Positions 31,790-42,953 are shown, counted from the stretch's first letter. The stretch is DNA of 64,000 nucleotides from Halomonas getboli (GCF_023094245.1 NZ_JALMEW010000003.1:310001-374000), one strand, 5' to 3'. Made by a program: numbers and translations. Notes: a model not told the origin generated them from the sequence alone.

Positions 31790-32902
31790 ATGAACATCGG
31801 CGTACTGGGAGCCGGCCAGCTGGGCCGGATGCTGGCCCTGGCGGGCTATCCGCTGGCCAACCGTTTCACCTTCCTCGACACCACCGGCAACCCCAGCGCG
31901 GGGATCGGTGATGTGATGGTGGACACCGATCAAAAGCACCTCGAGAGCTTTCTCGACAAGGTCGACCTGGTCACCTACGAGTTCGAGCACCTGCCGGTCT
32001 CGCTGGTGCGGGCGATCGAGGAGCGCAAGCCGGTCTATCCCGGCAGCGAGGCGATCCGCGTCTGCCAGCACCGCGCCGAGGAGAAGGCGCTGTTCGATCG
32101 GCTGGCCATCCCGACCCCGGCCTATCGGCTGGTGGACAGCGCCGAGGCGCTGGAGGCCGCGGTGCGCGAGCTGGGCACGCCGGTGGTCGCCAAGTCCGTC
32201 ACCGAGGGCTACGACGGCAAGGGCCAGGCGGTGATCAAGGACCCGGCTGACGCCGCCGAGGCCTGGCGCTCGATCAACCACCCGCGGCTGATCGTCGAGG
32301 CCTTCGTCGACTTCGTGCGCGAGGTGTCGATCATCGCCGTGCGCGGCCGCGACGGCGAGGTGGTCTTCTACCCGATGGCCGAGAACGTCCACGTCGACGG
32401 CATCCTGCGCTATTCGGTGGCGCCGATGCCGGACCTGGACGACGCCGTCCAGCAGACCGCGGACGGCTACATCCGCGCGCTGCTCGACGAGCTCGACTAC
32501 GTCGGCGTGCTGACCCTGGAGCTGTTCCAGACCCGCGACGGCGCTCTGCTGGCCAACGAGATGGCCCCCCGGGTGCACAACTCCGGGCACTGGACCCAGG
32601 ACGGCGCGGTGACCAGCCAGTTCGAGAACCACCTGCGCGCCATCCAGGGCCTGCCGCTGGGCAGCACCGCCGCCCGCGCGCCGACCTGCATGGTCAACGT
32701 GATCGGCCGCGAGGGCGACCCGGCGAAGCTGCTCGAGATCGACGACGCCCACCTGCATCGCTATGACAAGGGCGAGCGCCCGGGTCGCAAGCTGGCCCAC
32801 GTCAATCTGGTGGCGCCGACTCACGAGGCGCTGCTGGAAAAGGTCCGCGCCTGCGCGGCCCTGCTGCCCGACGCCCCGGCGCCGAGCTTCAGCTTCGAGT
32901 GA
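31790..32902 (+). CDS. purK: N5-carboxyaminoimidazole ribonucleotide synthase
   Basis: This 370-residue ATP-grasp enzyme uses ATP and bicarbonate to carboxylate aminoimidazole ribonucleotide, giving the substrate of PurE. The N-terminal motif is IGVLGAGQLGRMLALAGY, and the ATP-grasp loop is at SVTEGYDGKGQAVI. The metal-site segment is LANEMAPRVHNSGHWT. It follows purE by 16 bp with GAGCGAGG as ribosome site. The operon ends at a strong terminator. Confidence 0.97.
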   Translation: MNIGVLGAGQLGRMLALAGYPLANRFTFLDTTGNPSAGIGDVMVDTDQKHLESFLDKVDLVTYEFEHLPVSLVRAIEERKPVYPGSEAIRVCQHRAEEKALFDRLAIPTPAYRLVDSAEALEAAVRELGTPVVAKSVTEGYDGKGQAVIKDPADAAEAWRSINHPRLIVEAFVDFVREVSIIAVRGRDGEVVFYPMAENVHVDGILRYSVAPMPDLDDAVQQTADGYIRALLDELDYVGVLTLELFQTRDGALLANEMAPRVHNSGHWTQDGAVTSQFENHLRAIQGLPLGSTAARAPTCMVNVIGREGDPAKLLEIDDAHLHRYDKGERPGRKLAHVNLVAPTHEALLEKVRACAALLPDAPAPSFSFE

Positions 32903-32927
32903 GACTTCGCCTTATCGGCCGAGACGA

Positions 32928-32958
32928 AAAAGGCCGCGCCCCTCGGGCGCGGCCTTTT
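32928..32958 (+). terminator. Rho-independent terminator after purEK
   Basis: AAAAGGCCGCGCC pairs with GGCGCGGCCTTTT around a 5-base loop. The A run before and T run after make this a textbook bidirectional terminator. Confidence 0.9.
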
Positions 32959-32992
32959 GCATGCTTCCATGGGGTAGACCGATAGACTCTTG

Positions 32993-33090
32993 CCTCGCAC
33001 CTCGCACCTCGCACCTCGCACCTCGCACCTCGCACCTCGCACCCCCCACCCCGCACCCCGCACCCCGCCCCCCGCCCCTCGCCCCTCATC
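32993..33090. repeat. Heptanucleotide tandem array (14 units)
   Basis: Seven perfect copies of CCTCGCA run from 32993 to 33041. Seven degenerate units then stay in the same 7-base register to 33090 (CCCCCCA, CCCCGCA twice, CCCCGCC twice, CCTCGCC, CCTCATC). The array fills the gap after the purEK terminator, and its last units overlap the end of the yeiH-like gene, whose stop codon is at 33086-33088. It looks like a minisatellite that can change copy number. Confidence 0.9.
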
Positions 33091-34093
33091 CCATCAACAC
33101 CCAGCTGGCCAGCCCGCCGCCGCCCACCAATAGCGCGAACAGGATCAGCGCCAGCAGGAAAGGCTTCGGCCCCAGGGCGCGCAGCCGGGAAAGGCGCGTC
33201 TCGAACCCCAGCGCCGCCATGGCCATGGTCAGCGCCAGCTGGCCGAGCTGCACCAGGGCCGCGTGCAGCGGGGCGGGCAGGGCGACCAGGCTGTTGAACG
33301 CGACCATGGCCAGGAAGCCGAAGGCGAACCAGGGAATCACCAGGCCGCCGCGATCGCCGCTTTCGGCGCCGCTCGCCTGCCGGCGCATCCACCACTGGCC
33401 GACGATCAGCAGGAAAGGTACCAGCAGCATCACCCGCACCAGCTTGACGATCACCGCGTTGGCCAATGCCTCCGGGCCCACCGCCTCGCCGGCGGCCACC
33501 ACCTGGGCGACCTCGTGCACGGTGGCGCCGATATAGATACCGAACAGCCCCTGCTGCAGGTCCAGCAGCGAATAGAGCAGCGGATAGATCAGCATCGCCA
33601 GCGAGCCGAACAGCACCACCGTGGCCACCGCCATGGAGGTGGCGGCGGGGCGCGCGCGAATGGTCGACTCGGTGGCCAGCACCGCGGCGGCCCCGCAGAT
33701 GGCGCTGCCGGCGCTGGTCAGCAGTGCCGTGTCGCGGTCGAGCCCCAGCAGCCGAGTGCCGATCCAGTAGCCGCTGGCCAGCACGGCGGCGATCACCAGC
33801 GCGTCCAGCACCAGCACCTTCGGCCCCAGGCCGACCACCTGCTGCAGCGTCAGCGAGAGCCCGAACAGCACGATGCCGCCGCGCAGCAGCCGGCGGGTGG
33901 CGAAGGCGAGCCCCGGGCCGGCCTGGCTCAGCTGTCGAGACAGGCGCCGGGGCAGGGGCAGGTTGCCGGCCACGATGCCCAGCAGCAGTGCCAGCACCAG
34001 CGGGCTCACGCTGGCCTCGGCGATCATCGGCAGCCGCGAGAGCGCGGTGCCGCCGAGGGTCAGCAGGGTACAGATCGCAAGGCCTTGCCACAT
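33086..34093 (-). CDS. YeiH-family putative sulfate exporter/membrane protein
   Basis: The protein is 335 residues with about ten helices, UPF0324/YeiH family. Hallmarks are SAGSAICGAAAVLATES and FGIYIGATVHEVAQVVAAGEA. The family is annotated as putative sulfate exporter, but transport has not been well shown. The start MWQGLAICT at 34093 was chosen because GGAG precedes it and because an upstream GTG at 34162 overlaps a likely LysR operator and has no ribosome site. The last residues and stop overlap the heptamer array. A LysR regulator is encoded divergently, as with YeiH/YeiE in enterobacteria. Confidence 0.85.
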   Translation of the reverse strand: MWQGLAICTLLTLGGTALSRLPMIAEASVSPLVLALLLGIVAGNLPLPRRLSRQLSQAGPGLAFATRRLLRGGIVLFGLSLTLQQVVGLGPKVLVLDALVIAAVLASGYWIGTRLLGLDRDTALLTSAGSAICGAAAVLATESTIRARPAATSMAVATVVLFGSLAMLIYPLLYSLLDLQQGLFGIYIGATVHEVAQVVAAGEAVGPEALANAVIVKLVRVMLLVPFLLIVGQWWMRRQASGAESGDRGGLVIPWFAFGFLAMVAFNSLVALPAPLHAALVQLGQLALTMAMAALGFETRLSRLRALGPKPFLLALILFALLVGGGGLASWVLMG

Positions 34094-34161
34094 GAGATAG
34101 GGCTCCGGACGGTGTGAGGGGCGGATGTTGTGAGCGCGGTGCGCTATCGTCATGCTAGGCA

Positions 34162-34184
34162 CTGATAGCTCATATGGTTATCAG
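34162..34184. promoter_or_regulatory. LysR-type operator (T-N11-A box) between yeiH and its regulator
   Basis: CTGATA (34162-34167) and TATCAG (34179-34184) are a perfect inverted repeat separated by exactly 11 bases. This is the classical T-N11-A binding-site geometry of LysR regulators. It lies in the short divergent promoter region 33 bp before the LysR start. Confidence 0.7.
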
Positions 34185-34217
34185 CTAATAACGAACCTCC
34201 TCTTCGGAAAAACCGAT

Positions 34218-35129
34218 ATGTCGCCCCAGGTCAGCTTCCGCCAGCTCCAGGTCTTCGCCAGCGTCGCGCGGCTTGGCACGGTCAGCGCCGCCGCCGAGGC
34301 GCTGTCGCTCTCCCAGTCGGCGACCAGCCAGGCGCTGGCCGACCTGGAGCGCCAGCTCGGCGTGGCGCTGTTCGAGCGCCCGGGCCGGCGGCTGGTGCTC
34401 AACGAACTGGGACGCGGCCTGCTGCCCCGCGCCGAGGCGCTGCTCGACGACCTGGCCGGCTTCGTCGCCGCGGCCCGCGAGCCCGAGGGCGAGCTGCGCG
34501 GCTCGCTGGACGTCTCGGCCAGCGCCACCGTGGGCACCTATCTGCTGCCCGGGCTGGTGGGGTGCTTCAGCGAGGCGCATCCGAACGTCGAGCTGCGCCT
34601 GCGGCTGCGCAACACCCACGAGGTGGTCGGCGACGTGCTGCGGCTGGAGGCCGATCTGGGGCTGATCGAGGGCGAGTGCCGCGAGCCGGCGCTGGTCAGC
34701 GAACCCTGGTGCGAGGACCGGCTGGTGGTGGTGGCCGCGCCCGGCCACCCGCTGGCGAGCGGCGGCCTCGAGGACGGCGATCTGGCCGAGGCCGGCTGGA
34801 TCCTGCGCGAGCCGGGCTCCGGCACCCGCGAGGTGTTCGAGCAGGCCATGCGCGACCGTGGCCTGTCGCCCCGGGTGCGCATGGCGCTGGGCCAGCACGA
34901 GGCGATCAAGCAGGCGGTGCTGGCGGGGCTGGGGCTCGGCTGTCTGTCGGCGCTGAGCGTGGCCGGCGAGCTCGAGCGCGGCGAGCTGATGGCGCTCGAC
35001 AGCCGATTGGTGCTGCGCCGCACCTTCTCGCTGGTGTGGCACCCCGATCGCTACCGCAGCCCGCTGTGGCAGGCCTTCAAGGTGTTCCTCGTCGAGTCCC
35101 GGGACGACCGCATCGGCCGAGTCCCGTGA
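34218..35129 (+). CDS. LysR-family regulator (YeiE/CysB-like group) of yeiH
   Basis: The protein is 303 residues with an N-terminal HTH (FRQLQVFASVARLGTVSAAA, SLSQSATSQALADLE) and a C-terminal effector domain. The phrase REPGSGTREVFEQAM is typical of the CysB/Cbl/YeiE/CbbR-like branch, where Ser/Thr residues bind an anion such as sulfite or sulfate. It is divergent from the yeiH-like gene with a T-N11-A box between, so it most likely controls that gene and itself. Start at 34218 matches the family N-terminus, although the ribosome site (GGAAA) is weak. Confidence 0.88.
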   Translation: MSPQVSFRQLQVFASVARLGTVSAAAEALSLSQSATSQALADLERQLGVALFERPGRRLVLNELGRGLLPRAEALLDDLAGFVAAAREPEGELRGSLDVSASATVGTYLLPGLVGCFSEAHPNVELRLRLRNTHEVVGDVLRLEADLGLIEGECREPALVSEPWCEDRLVVVAAPGHPLASGGLEDGDLAEAGWILREPGSGTREVFEQAMRDRGLSPRVRMALGQHEAIKQAVLAGLGLGCLSALSVAGELERGELMALDSRLVLRRTFSLVWHPDRYRSPLWQAFKVFLVESRDDRIGRVP

Positions 35130-35200
35130 CGCTCCCTCGAGCGAGTCGCCGCTTTCTTGATCTGGCCCCGGAGCGCCGTCGCGAGGCTGGCATACACTGA

Positions 35201-37110
<1,910 letters not shown>

Positions 37111-37118
<8 letters not shown>

Positions 37119-37443
37119 GCCGCCGCGTCGCTCGCAACAGGGCCAGCGACAGGGCTTGAGAAAGGACAGCCGTCTCGGCCACGAGGTGGGGCGCCAGGCC
37201 GAGCGCAAGCGACGCGCCCGGGCGCGCGGGAACCGAGTGGCCTGGTTCGGCCTGGGCACGTTCGGCCTGGTGGGCTGGTCGGTGGCCATTCCCACCCTGG
37301 CGGGGATCGCCTTCGGCGTGTGGCTGGACCGTCGGACCGAGGGGCCGGCGTCGTGGACGCTGACCTTCCTGCTGATCGGCGTGATCCTCGGCTGCCTCAA
37401 CGCCTGGTACTGGATTCGACAGGAGAGCTCTGATGACGACTGA
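37111..37443 (+). CDS. atpQ: N-ATPase accessory membrane subunit AtpQ
   Basis: The protein is 110 residues. A very basic N-terminal tail (about 45 residues rich in Arg, Lys and Gln) precedes two membrane helices (GLGTFGLVGWSVAIPTLAGI and WTLTFLLIGVILGCLNAWYW) of the AtpI/AtpZ type. Such subunits are thought to help assemble the c ring or handle Mg/Ca. The gene overlaps atpC by 8 bases and atpR by 11. AtpQ and AtpR are found only in N-ATPase operons in this order. Confidence 0.88.
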
Positions 37444-37750
37444 TCTTCTCGCCGGCCTGGACGGGCCGCTGCTGGCCGGGGCGCTGCTGGCGGGCGTCGG
37501 CCTCGGCGCCGCCTTCTTCGGCGGCCTTTGGTGGACGGTGCGGCGGCTGCCGACGGTGAACCATCCGGCCGCCTGGCTGCTGGCGAGCCTGGTGCTGCGC
37601 TTCGCCCTGGTGCTGGCCGGGCTCTGGTGGCTGGTGACCGAGGGCGGGGCCGAGGCCGGGCTGGCCGCGGCGCTGGGCCTCGCCCTGGCGCGCTGGGCGC
37701 TGGTGCGGCGGCTCGGCCCGCGGGCGCCGACCGGAGCGCTGCGGCCATGA
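37433..37750 (+). CDS. atpR: N-ATPase subunit AtpR
   Basis: The protein is 105 residues with three predicted membrane helices and the AtpR signature FFGGLWWTVRRL. A conserved Arg within a helix (LVLRFALVLAG) has been proposed to contact the c-subunit carboxylate during ring assembly. AtpR is the marker that separates N-ATPases from ordinary F-ATPases. The gene overlaps atpQ by 11 bases and atpB by 4 (ATGA). Confidence 0.9.
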   Translation: MTTDLLAGLDGPLLAGALLAGVGLGAAFFGGLWWTVRRLPTVNHPAAWLLASLVLRFALVLAGLWWLVTEGGAEAGLAAALGLALARWALVRRLGPRAPTGALRP

Positions 37751-38463
37751 CCCTGGGGCCCGACAGCGAGGTGGTATGGCGCTGGGGCGAGGCTGCGCTG
37801 ACCGCCACCCTGGTCAACACCTGGCTGGTGATGGGGCTTTTGACGCTCGGCGCCTGGTGGCTGACGCGGCGGCTGTCCGACGGCCCGTCGCTGTCGCGCT
37901 GGCAGAACCTGCTGGAGAGCCTGGTCAGCGGCATCGACGACCAGATCCGCCAGGTCAGCCACCAGCCGCCGGCGCGCTACCGGCCCTTCGTCGGCACCCT
38001 GTTCCTGTTCATCGCCGTGTCCAACCTGCTCGAGGTGGTGCCCGGCTTCGCCTCGCCGATGGGATCGCTGTCGACCACCACGGCGCTGGCGATCTGCGTG
38101 TTCGTGGCGGTGCCGCTCTACGGCATCGCCCGGGAGGGGCCGCTGGGCTATCTGCGCCACTATCTCCAGCCCAGCTGGCTGATGCTGCCGTTCAACGTCA
38201 TCGGTGAGCTGTCGCGCACCGTGGCGCTGGCGGTGCGCCTGTACGGCAACATCATGAGCGGCACGCTGATCGTGGCGATCCTGCTCGGCCTCACGCCCTA
38301 TGTGTTCCCGGTGCTGATGCAGCTGCTGGGGCTTTTGACCGGGATGATCCAGGCCTACATCTTCGCCGTGCTGGCCATGGTGTACATCGCCTCCGCCGCG
38401 TCCGCGCAGCGCGAGCGACGCCAGGTGCCGCGGCCCACCGAGGGAGGAAACACCCATGGATAG
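37747..38463 (+). CDS. atpB: N-ATPase a subunit
   Basis: This 238-residue Fo stator subunit has about five or six helices. The essential Arg lies in GELSRTVALAVRLYGNIMSG. The protein is short compared with the main ATP synthase a subunit, as usual for the N-type. It forms the ion half-channels against the c ring. The start at 37747 overlaps atpR by 4 bases, and the end overlaps atpE by 8. Confidence 0.93.
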   Translation: MTLGPDSEVVWRWGEAALTATLVNTWLVMGLLTLGAWWLTRRLSDGPSLSRWQNLLESLVSGIDDQIRQVSHQPPARYRPFVGTLFLFIAVSNLLEVVPGFASPMGSLSTTTALAICVFVAVPLYGIAREGPLGYLRHYLQPSWLMLPFNVIGELSRTVALAVRLYGNIMSGTLIVAILLGLTPYVFPVLMQLLGLLTGMIQAYIFAVLAMVYIASAASAQRERRQVPRPTEGGNTHG

Positions 38464-38734
38464 CCTCACCCTGATCGGCATGGCGTCGATCGTCACCGCC
38501 GGCCTGACCATCGCCATCGGCTGCATCGGGCCGTCGCTGGGCGAGGGGCGGGCCGTGTCCCAGGCGCTCTCGGCCATCGCCCAGCAGCCCGACGAGGCCT
38601 CGACCATCACCCGTACCCTGTTCGTCGGGCTGGCGATGATCGAGTCCACCGCCATCTACTGCTTCGTGGTGTCGATGATCCTGATCTTCGCCAATCCCTT
38701 CTGGGACCAGCTCGTCGCTGCGGCAGGGCGCTGA
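38456..38734 (+). CDS. atpE: N-ATPase c subunit with two carboxylates
   Basis: This 92-residue two-helix rotor subunit carries Glu63-Ser64-Thr65 and Tyr68 in helix 2, the pattern of sodium-binding c subunits. It also has Glu30 in helix 1 (GPSLGEGRA), at the position of Gln32 in the Ilyobacter tartaricus sodium ring. Two carboxylates per hairpin are typical of N-ATPases. Sodium coupling has been proposed for the class, but a Burkholderia N-ATPase ring was reported to be proton specific, so the ion is open. It overlaps atpB by 8 bases. Confidence 0.95.
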   Translation: MDSLTLIGMASIVTAGLTIAIGCIGPSLGEGRAVSQALSAIAQQPDEASTITRTLFVGLAMIESTAIYCFVVSMILIFANPFWDQLVAAAGR

Positions 38735-38737
38735 GCC

Positions 38738-39505
38738 ATGACGATCGACTGGCTCACGGTCTCGGCGCAGATCGTCAACTTCCTGATCCTGGTGTGGCTG
38801 CTCAAGCGCTTCCTCTACCGGCCGGTGCTGCGGGCCATGGACCGCCGCGAGTCGGGCATCCGCGAGCGCCTCGAGCAGGCCGCCGCGCGGGAAGCCGAGG
38901 CCGAGCAAAGCCTGCACGACTATCGCCGGCGCGAGGCCGAGCTGGCACAGCAGCGTCAGACGCTGCTCGACGAGGCCCGGGACGAGGCGACGCGCCGCCG
39001 CCGCGAGTGGCTCGATGCGGCACGCGACGAGGTCAACGCTCAGCGCACGGCCTGGCAGCAGCAGCTCAACGAGGAGCGCGAGGCGCTGCTGGAACGCTTC
39101 GGGCAGCGGGCGCTGGCGAGTCTCGAGGCCACCCTGCGACAGGCGCTGCGCGACCTGGCCGACCGGGAGCTGGAGGCCCGGCTCATCGACGCCTTCATCG
39201 CCCGGCTCGACGCCCTGGACGCATCCGCCGGCCGGCGCCTGGCCGAGGGCGCGGGCGAGATCGAGGTGGCGACGTCCTTCGCCCCCGCGCCGGAGGACGA
39301 GGCGCGGCTGCGCGAGGCGGTGAAGCGCCGGCTGGGCGAGACGGCCGAGGTGAGGTTGACTCGGGCATCGTCGCTGATCTGCGGCGTCGAGCTGATGCGC
39401 GACGGCTATCGGCTGGGCTGGAGCCTCGCCGACTATCTTGAGACGCTGCACGCGCGGGTCGAGGGCGACCTGAACGCGGCGGCCACGGCCGGGGAGGCCG
39501 GATAG
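38738..39505 (+). CDS. atpF: N-ATPase b subunit with delta-like C-terminus
   Basis: The protein is 255 residues. One N-terminal membrane helix ([20 protein letters not shown]) is followed by a long charged coiled coil to about residue 150. The last 90 residues end in [20 protein letters not shown], which resembles the end of the F1 delta subunit. N-ATPase operons have no separate delta gene, and this fused tail probably replaces it. The protein is the peripheral stalk. Gaps to its neighbours are only 2-3 bases. Confidence 0.92.
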   Translation: MTIDWLTVSAQIVNFLILVWLLKRFLYRPVLRAMDRRESGIRERLEQAAAREAEAEQSLHDYRRREAELAQQRQTLLDEARDEATRRRREWLDAARDEVNAQRTAWQQQLNEEREALLERFGQRALASLEATLRQALRDLADRELEARLIDAFIARLDALDASAGRRLAEGAGEIEVATSFAPAPEDEARLREAVKRRLGETAEVRLTRASSLICGVELMRDGYRLGWSLADYLETLHARVEGDLNAAATAGEAG

Positions 39506-39507
39506 CG

Positions 39508-41124
39508 ATGGTGGAGATGCGACAGGAGGCGGATCGGGAGGCCGGCAGGGAGGCGATGGACGAACGGCTGGATCAGGCCCTCTCTCGGCTGGAGCGGGCC
39601 CGCGGATCGACCCGATTCGAGATGTCGCTGTGCGAGGTGGGACGGGTGATCGAGATCGACGGCGGCCTCGCCCGGGTCGAGGGGCTGCCGAGCGTGACCG
39701 CCGAGGAGCGGGTGACCTTCGCCGACGGCACGCCGGGCATCGTCTTCGATCTGACGCCCGAGACGGCGCAGGTGATGCTGCTTGACGGGGCGCCCGACCT
39801 CTCCGCCGGGAGTCGGGTGGTGGCCACCGGCCACGAGGCCGACACGCCGGTGGGCGAGGCGCTGCTCGGCCGGGTGCTCGACGCCACCGGCCGGGTGCTG
39901 GACGGCGGCGAGCCGCTCGGCGAGCTCGAGCGCTGGCCGGTGGAGGGGCCGGCCCCGGCGATCCTCGACCGGGCGCCGGTGGAGGCGCCGCTGCAGACCG
40001 GCATCAAGGTCATCGATGCGCTGATTCCCATCGGTCGTGGCCAGCGCGAGCTGATCGTCGGCGACCGCCTGACCGGCAAGACCTCGGTGGCGGTGGACAC
40101 CATCCTCAACCAGCGCGACAGCGGCGTGATCTGCCTCTACTGCGCGATCGGCCAGCGCGGCACCGCGGTCTCGCGGGTGGTGGACACCCTGCGCGCGGCC
40201 GGTGCGCTCGCCCACAGCGTGGTGGTGGTGGCCTCGGACGCCGACACTGCGGGGCTGCGCTACGTCACGCCCTACGCCGCCATGAGCATGGCGGAATACT
40301 TCATGGCCCGCGGGCGCGACGTGCTGCTGGTGCTCGACGACCTCACCCGCCACGCCCGGGCCTATCGCGAGCTGTCGCTGCTGGCCCGCCGGCCGCCGGG
40401 GCGCGAGGCCTTCCCCAGCGACATCTTCTATATCCACTCGCGGCTGCTCGAGCGCTCCACGCACCTGGTCGAGCGGCTCGGCGGCGGCTCGCTGACCACG
40501 CTGCCGATCGTCGAGACCCAGGGCCAGGACATGTCGGCCTACATTCCCACCAACCTGATCTCGATCACCGATGGCCAGGTTTATCTGTCGCCGGCGCTGT
40601 TCCACAAGGGTCAGCTGCCGGCCATCGAGGTCGGGCGTTCGGTGTCGCGGGTCGGCGGCGCAGCCCAGTATCCGGCCTTCCGCGAGGTGGCCGGCGACCT
40701 GCGCCTGGCCCACGCCCAGTTCGAGGAGCTGGAGACCTTCTCGCGTTTCGCCACCCGGCTCGACGAGCCTACCCGTCGGGCCATCGAACACGGGCGCCGG
40801 GTGCGCCAGGTGCTGCGCCAGCCCGAGCACCGGCCGGTGTCCGTGGCCGAGCAGCTGGTGGTGCTGCGGGCGGTCAACGCCGGGCGCTTCGATGACCTGC
40901 CGAGGGAGCGGATCGAAGCGGCCGAGACGGCGGTGCGGAAACGCATGCTCGAGCAGGGGGACGAGCGAGTGGACGAGGGCTGCCGGCGGCTGAACGCCGG
41001 CCAGACGCTGGAGGATGCAGAGTGGGAGCGGATGATGGCGATCGTCGACGAGGCGCTGGCCGAGTTCGCCGCCTCGTCCGAGTCGGCTTCCGAGACGTCC
41101 CGCGAGAAGAACGGCGAGGACTGA
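39508..41124 (+). CDS. atpA: N-ATPase alpha subunit
   Basis: This 538-residue non-catalytic nucleotide-binding subunit carries Walker A GDRLTGKT at residues 185-192, where most F-ATPases have GDRQTGKT. The typical [19 protein letters not shown] and [10 protein letters not shown] segments are present. The N-terminus (first 35 residues) is charged and variable, so the exact start is less certain; 39508 follows atpF by 2 bases. The C-terminal Ser/Glu tail is unusually long. Confidence 0.95.
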   Translation: MVEMRQEADREAGREAMDERLDQALSRLERARGSTRFEMSLCEVGRVIEIDGGLARVEGLPSVTAEERVTFADGTPGIVFDLTPETAQVMLLDGAPDLSAGSRVVATGHEADTPVGEALLGRVLDATGRVLDGGEPLGELERWPVEGPAPAILDRAPVEAPLQTGIKVIDALIPIGRGQRELIVGDRLTGKTSVAVDTILNQRDSGVICLYCAIGQRGTAVSRVVDTLRAAGALAHSVVVVASDADTAGLRYVTPYAAMSMAEYFMARGRDVLLVLDDLTRHARAYRELSLLARRPPGREAFPSDIFYIHSRLLERSTHLVERLGGGSLTTLPIVETQGQDMSAYIPTNLISITDGQVYLSPALFHKGQLPAIEVGRSVSRVGGAAQYPAFREVAGDLRLAHAQFEELETFSRFATRLDEPTRRAIEHGRRVRQVLRQPEHRPVSVAEQLVVLRAVNAGRFDDLPRERIEAAETAVRKRMLEQGDERVDEGCRRLNAGQTLEDAEWERMMAIVDEALAEFAASSESASETSREKNGED

Positions 41125-41128
41125 GGCC

Positions 41129-42037
41129 ATGGAATCCCTCGAGGCGCTGCAGGGCCAGCTGGGCACGCTGGGCGAGCTGCGCACCATCGTCCGGACCATG
41201 AAGTCGCTGTCGACGGCCAGCGTGCGCCAGTACGAGGAGGCCGAGGCCGCCCTGGCCGGTTACGCCACCACGGTGGCGCTGGGCCTGCAGGCGGTGCTGC
41301 GCGACGTGCCGTTGCCCGATCCGGCGCCGCCCGTCAGCGCGCCGCTGGGCGCCATCGTATTCGGCTCCGACCACGGCCTGTGCGGGCGCTTCAACGAGAG
41401 CATCGTCGATCATGCGCTGGCCGAGGTCGAGGCCATGGCGCCGGTCTCGACGCGCTGGCTGGCGGTGGGCGCGCGGGCGGCGGACGGCCTCGAGCAGCGC
41501 GGCATGGCCTGTGATGCCTGCCTGGAGACGCCGGCGTCGGCGGCGCGCATCACCGGCACGGTGCAGGCGCTGCTCGAGCGGGTCGACGCCTGGGAGCGGG
41601 AGGGCGTCCAGCGGGTGCTGTTGTTCCACCAGCGCCGCGACGGCGCCCAGCTGTCGCGGCCGATGACCCGCATGCTGCGGCCGGTGGACCTGCATCGCTA
41701 CTCGCGCGTCGAGGCGCCGCCCTGGCCCTCGCGGCGGTTGCCCGACTATCGCATGGCGCCCGACACGCTGCTGCGGCGGCTGGTGGGCCAGTTCCTGTTC
41801 GTGCGGCTGTTCCGCGCCTGCGCCGAGTCTCTGGCCAGCGAGCACGCCAGCCGGCGCATGGCCATGCAGGCGGCACAGCGCAATCTCGACGAGCGCCTCG
41901 AATCCCTGACCCAGGCGCTGCGCCGGGCCCGCCAGACGCAGATCACCGCCGAGCTGCTGGAGGTGGTCGGTGGCTTCGAGGTGATCGCCGGCGAGGCGAG
42001 GGGCGGCGCCGGGTCAGGCGCTCAGGCCCAGCCATAG
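41129..42037 (+). CDS. atpG: N-ATPase gamma subunit
   Basis: This 302-residue central-stalk subunit has the two-helix coiled coil formed by the N-terminus (IVRTMKSLSTASVRQYEEAE) and the C-terminus (QAAQRNLDERLESLTQALRR). The Rossmann-like middle has GSDHGLCGRFNE. It is the last gene of the atpDCQRBEFAG operon. Its final 24 bases overlap the end of the convergent TraX-like gene, and no terminator is visible there. Confidence 0.92.
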   Translation: MESLEALQGQLGTLGELRTIVRTMKSLSTASVRQYEEAEAALAGYATTVALGLQAVLRDVPLPDPAPPVSAPLGAIVFGSDHGLCGRFNESIVDHALAEVEAMAPVSTRWLAVGARAADGLEQRGMACDACLETPASAARITGTVQALLERVDAWEREGVQRVLLFHQRRDGAQLSRPMTRMLRPVDLHRYSRVEAPPWPSRRLPDYRMAPDTLLRRLVGQFLFVRLFRACAESLASEHASRRMAMQAAQRNLDERLESLTQALRRARQTQITAELLEVVGGFEVIAGEARGGAGSGAQAQP

Positions 42038-42802
42038 CGCGATGGCCGCGAAGTGGGCGGGATACCAGGCCAGCCATAGCCGGCGTGGCATCGAGAACGG
42101 CACCCGGGGCGAGAGTCGATGAGCGCCGGCGGCCAGCAGCAGGGTCCCCAGGCAGGTGGCGACGGTGAAGGCCTTGGCCATCTCGGAGCTGTTCATCAGC
42201 CCGGCGGTGACCAGTACCGGCAGCGTCGCGACGACGCTGGTCAGCCGCTCGGCGTAGGCGTCGCCGGCGGCGTGCAGCCGCTGCATGGCCAGCATGTAGA
42301 GCGGAATCATCAGCAGGCCCAGGTGGCCATATTCGACGATCCGGCCCGCCAGCGCCCACACCGCCAGCGCGGCCAGCGCCTCGGCGGTCACCTGCCAGGC
42401 GGCGACTCCGCGTGCCCGACGCCCCGGCAGGCCCAGCAGCCAGGCGCCAGCGATCAGACCCAGCGACAGGGTGAAGCAGATGTTGAGGATCAGGCCGTCG
42501 GCGTCGCGGGGCATCAGCGCATAGGGCAGCTGGGCGACCAGGCCGATCACCAGCACGCGTCGGGCGTAGCGCAGCGGATCGCGGGTGTTGAAGAGCCCGT
42601 GCCAGGCGACCATCCCGGCGAACAGCGGAAAGGCGATGCGCCCCAGCGAGGAGTCGATCCAGCCCAGGCCCCAGGACTCGGGCACCGCGTAGCGGGCCAG
42701 ATGATCGAGGGTCATGGTGATCAGCGCCAGCCACTGGCCCCAGCCCGTCCAGGCCGAGGAGGGGCGGTCGAGGTCGGCATCGGCGTTGGCGGCGAGGGAC
42801 AT
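42014..42802 (-). CDS. TraX family membrane protein
   Basis: This 262-residue protein has about eight hydrophobic helices. The family motif is near the N-terminus: LITMTLDHLARY, then GRIAFPLFAGMVAW. The first TraX was the F-plasmid pilin acetylase, but chromosomal relatives are of unknown role and may be acyltransferases of envelope molecules. The gene is convergent with atpG and overlaps it by 24 bases. No conjugation gene lies nearby, so a plasmid link is unlikely. Confidence 0.82.
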   Translation of the reverse strand: MSLAANADADLDRPSSAWTGWGQWLALITMTLDHLARYAVPESWGLGWIDSSLGRIAFPLFAGMVAWHGLFNTRDPLRYARRVLVIGLVAQLPYALMPRDADGLILNICFTLSLGLIAGAWLLGLPGRRARGVAAWQVTAEALAALAVWALAGRIVEYGHLGLLMIPLYMLAMQRLHAAGDAYAERLTSVVATLPVLVTAGLMNSSEMAKAFTVATCLGTLLLAAGAHRLSPRVPFSMPRRLWLAWYPAHFAAIALWLGLSA

Positions 42803-42953
42803 CGCGATCTCCTTGTCGTGGATGACCCTATCGATGACCGCCGGGAGGCGAGCGGGTTCGGCGCCCGGCGGCGCCTTGTCGATTTACTGCACAGGGTGTC
42901 GCCGGCCGGCATCGCCAGGCACTCCACGGAGATCGGCTTGTCTCAGTCGTTGC

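Noticed and set aside
32993..33090. CRISPR-like array
   Set aside because: Units are 7 bases with no spacers; this is a simple tandem repeat.
34094..34162. Longer YeiH start at a GTG codon (34162)
   Set aside because: It lacks a ribosome site and overlaps the LysR operator; the ATG at 34093 has GGAG and matches the family length.
42014..42802. TraX-like gene as evidence of a conjugative plasmid or element
   Set aside because: No other transfer gene, integrase or attachment site is present; chromosomal TraX relatives are common.
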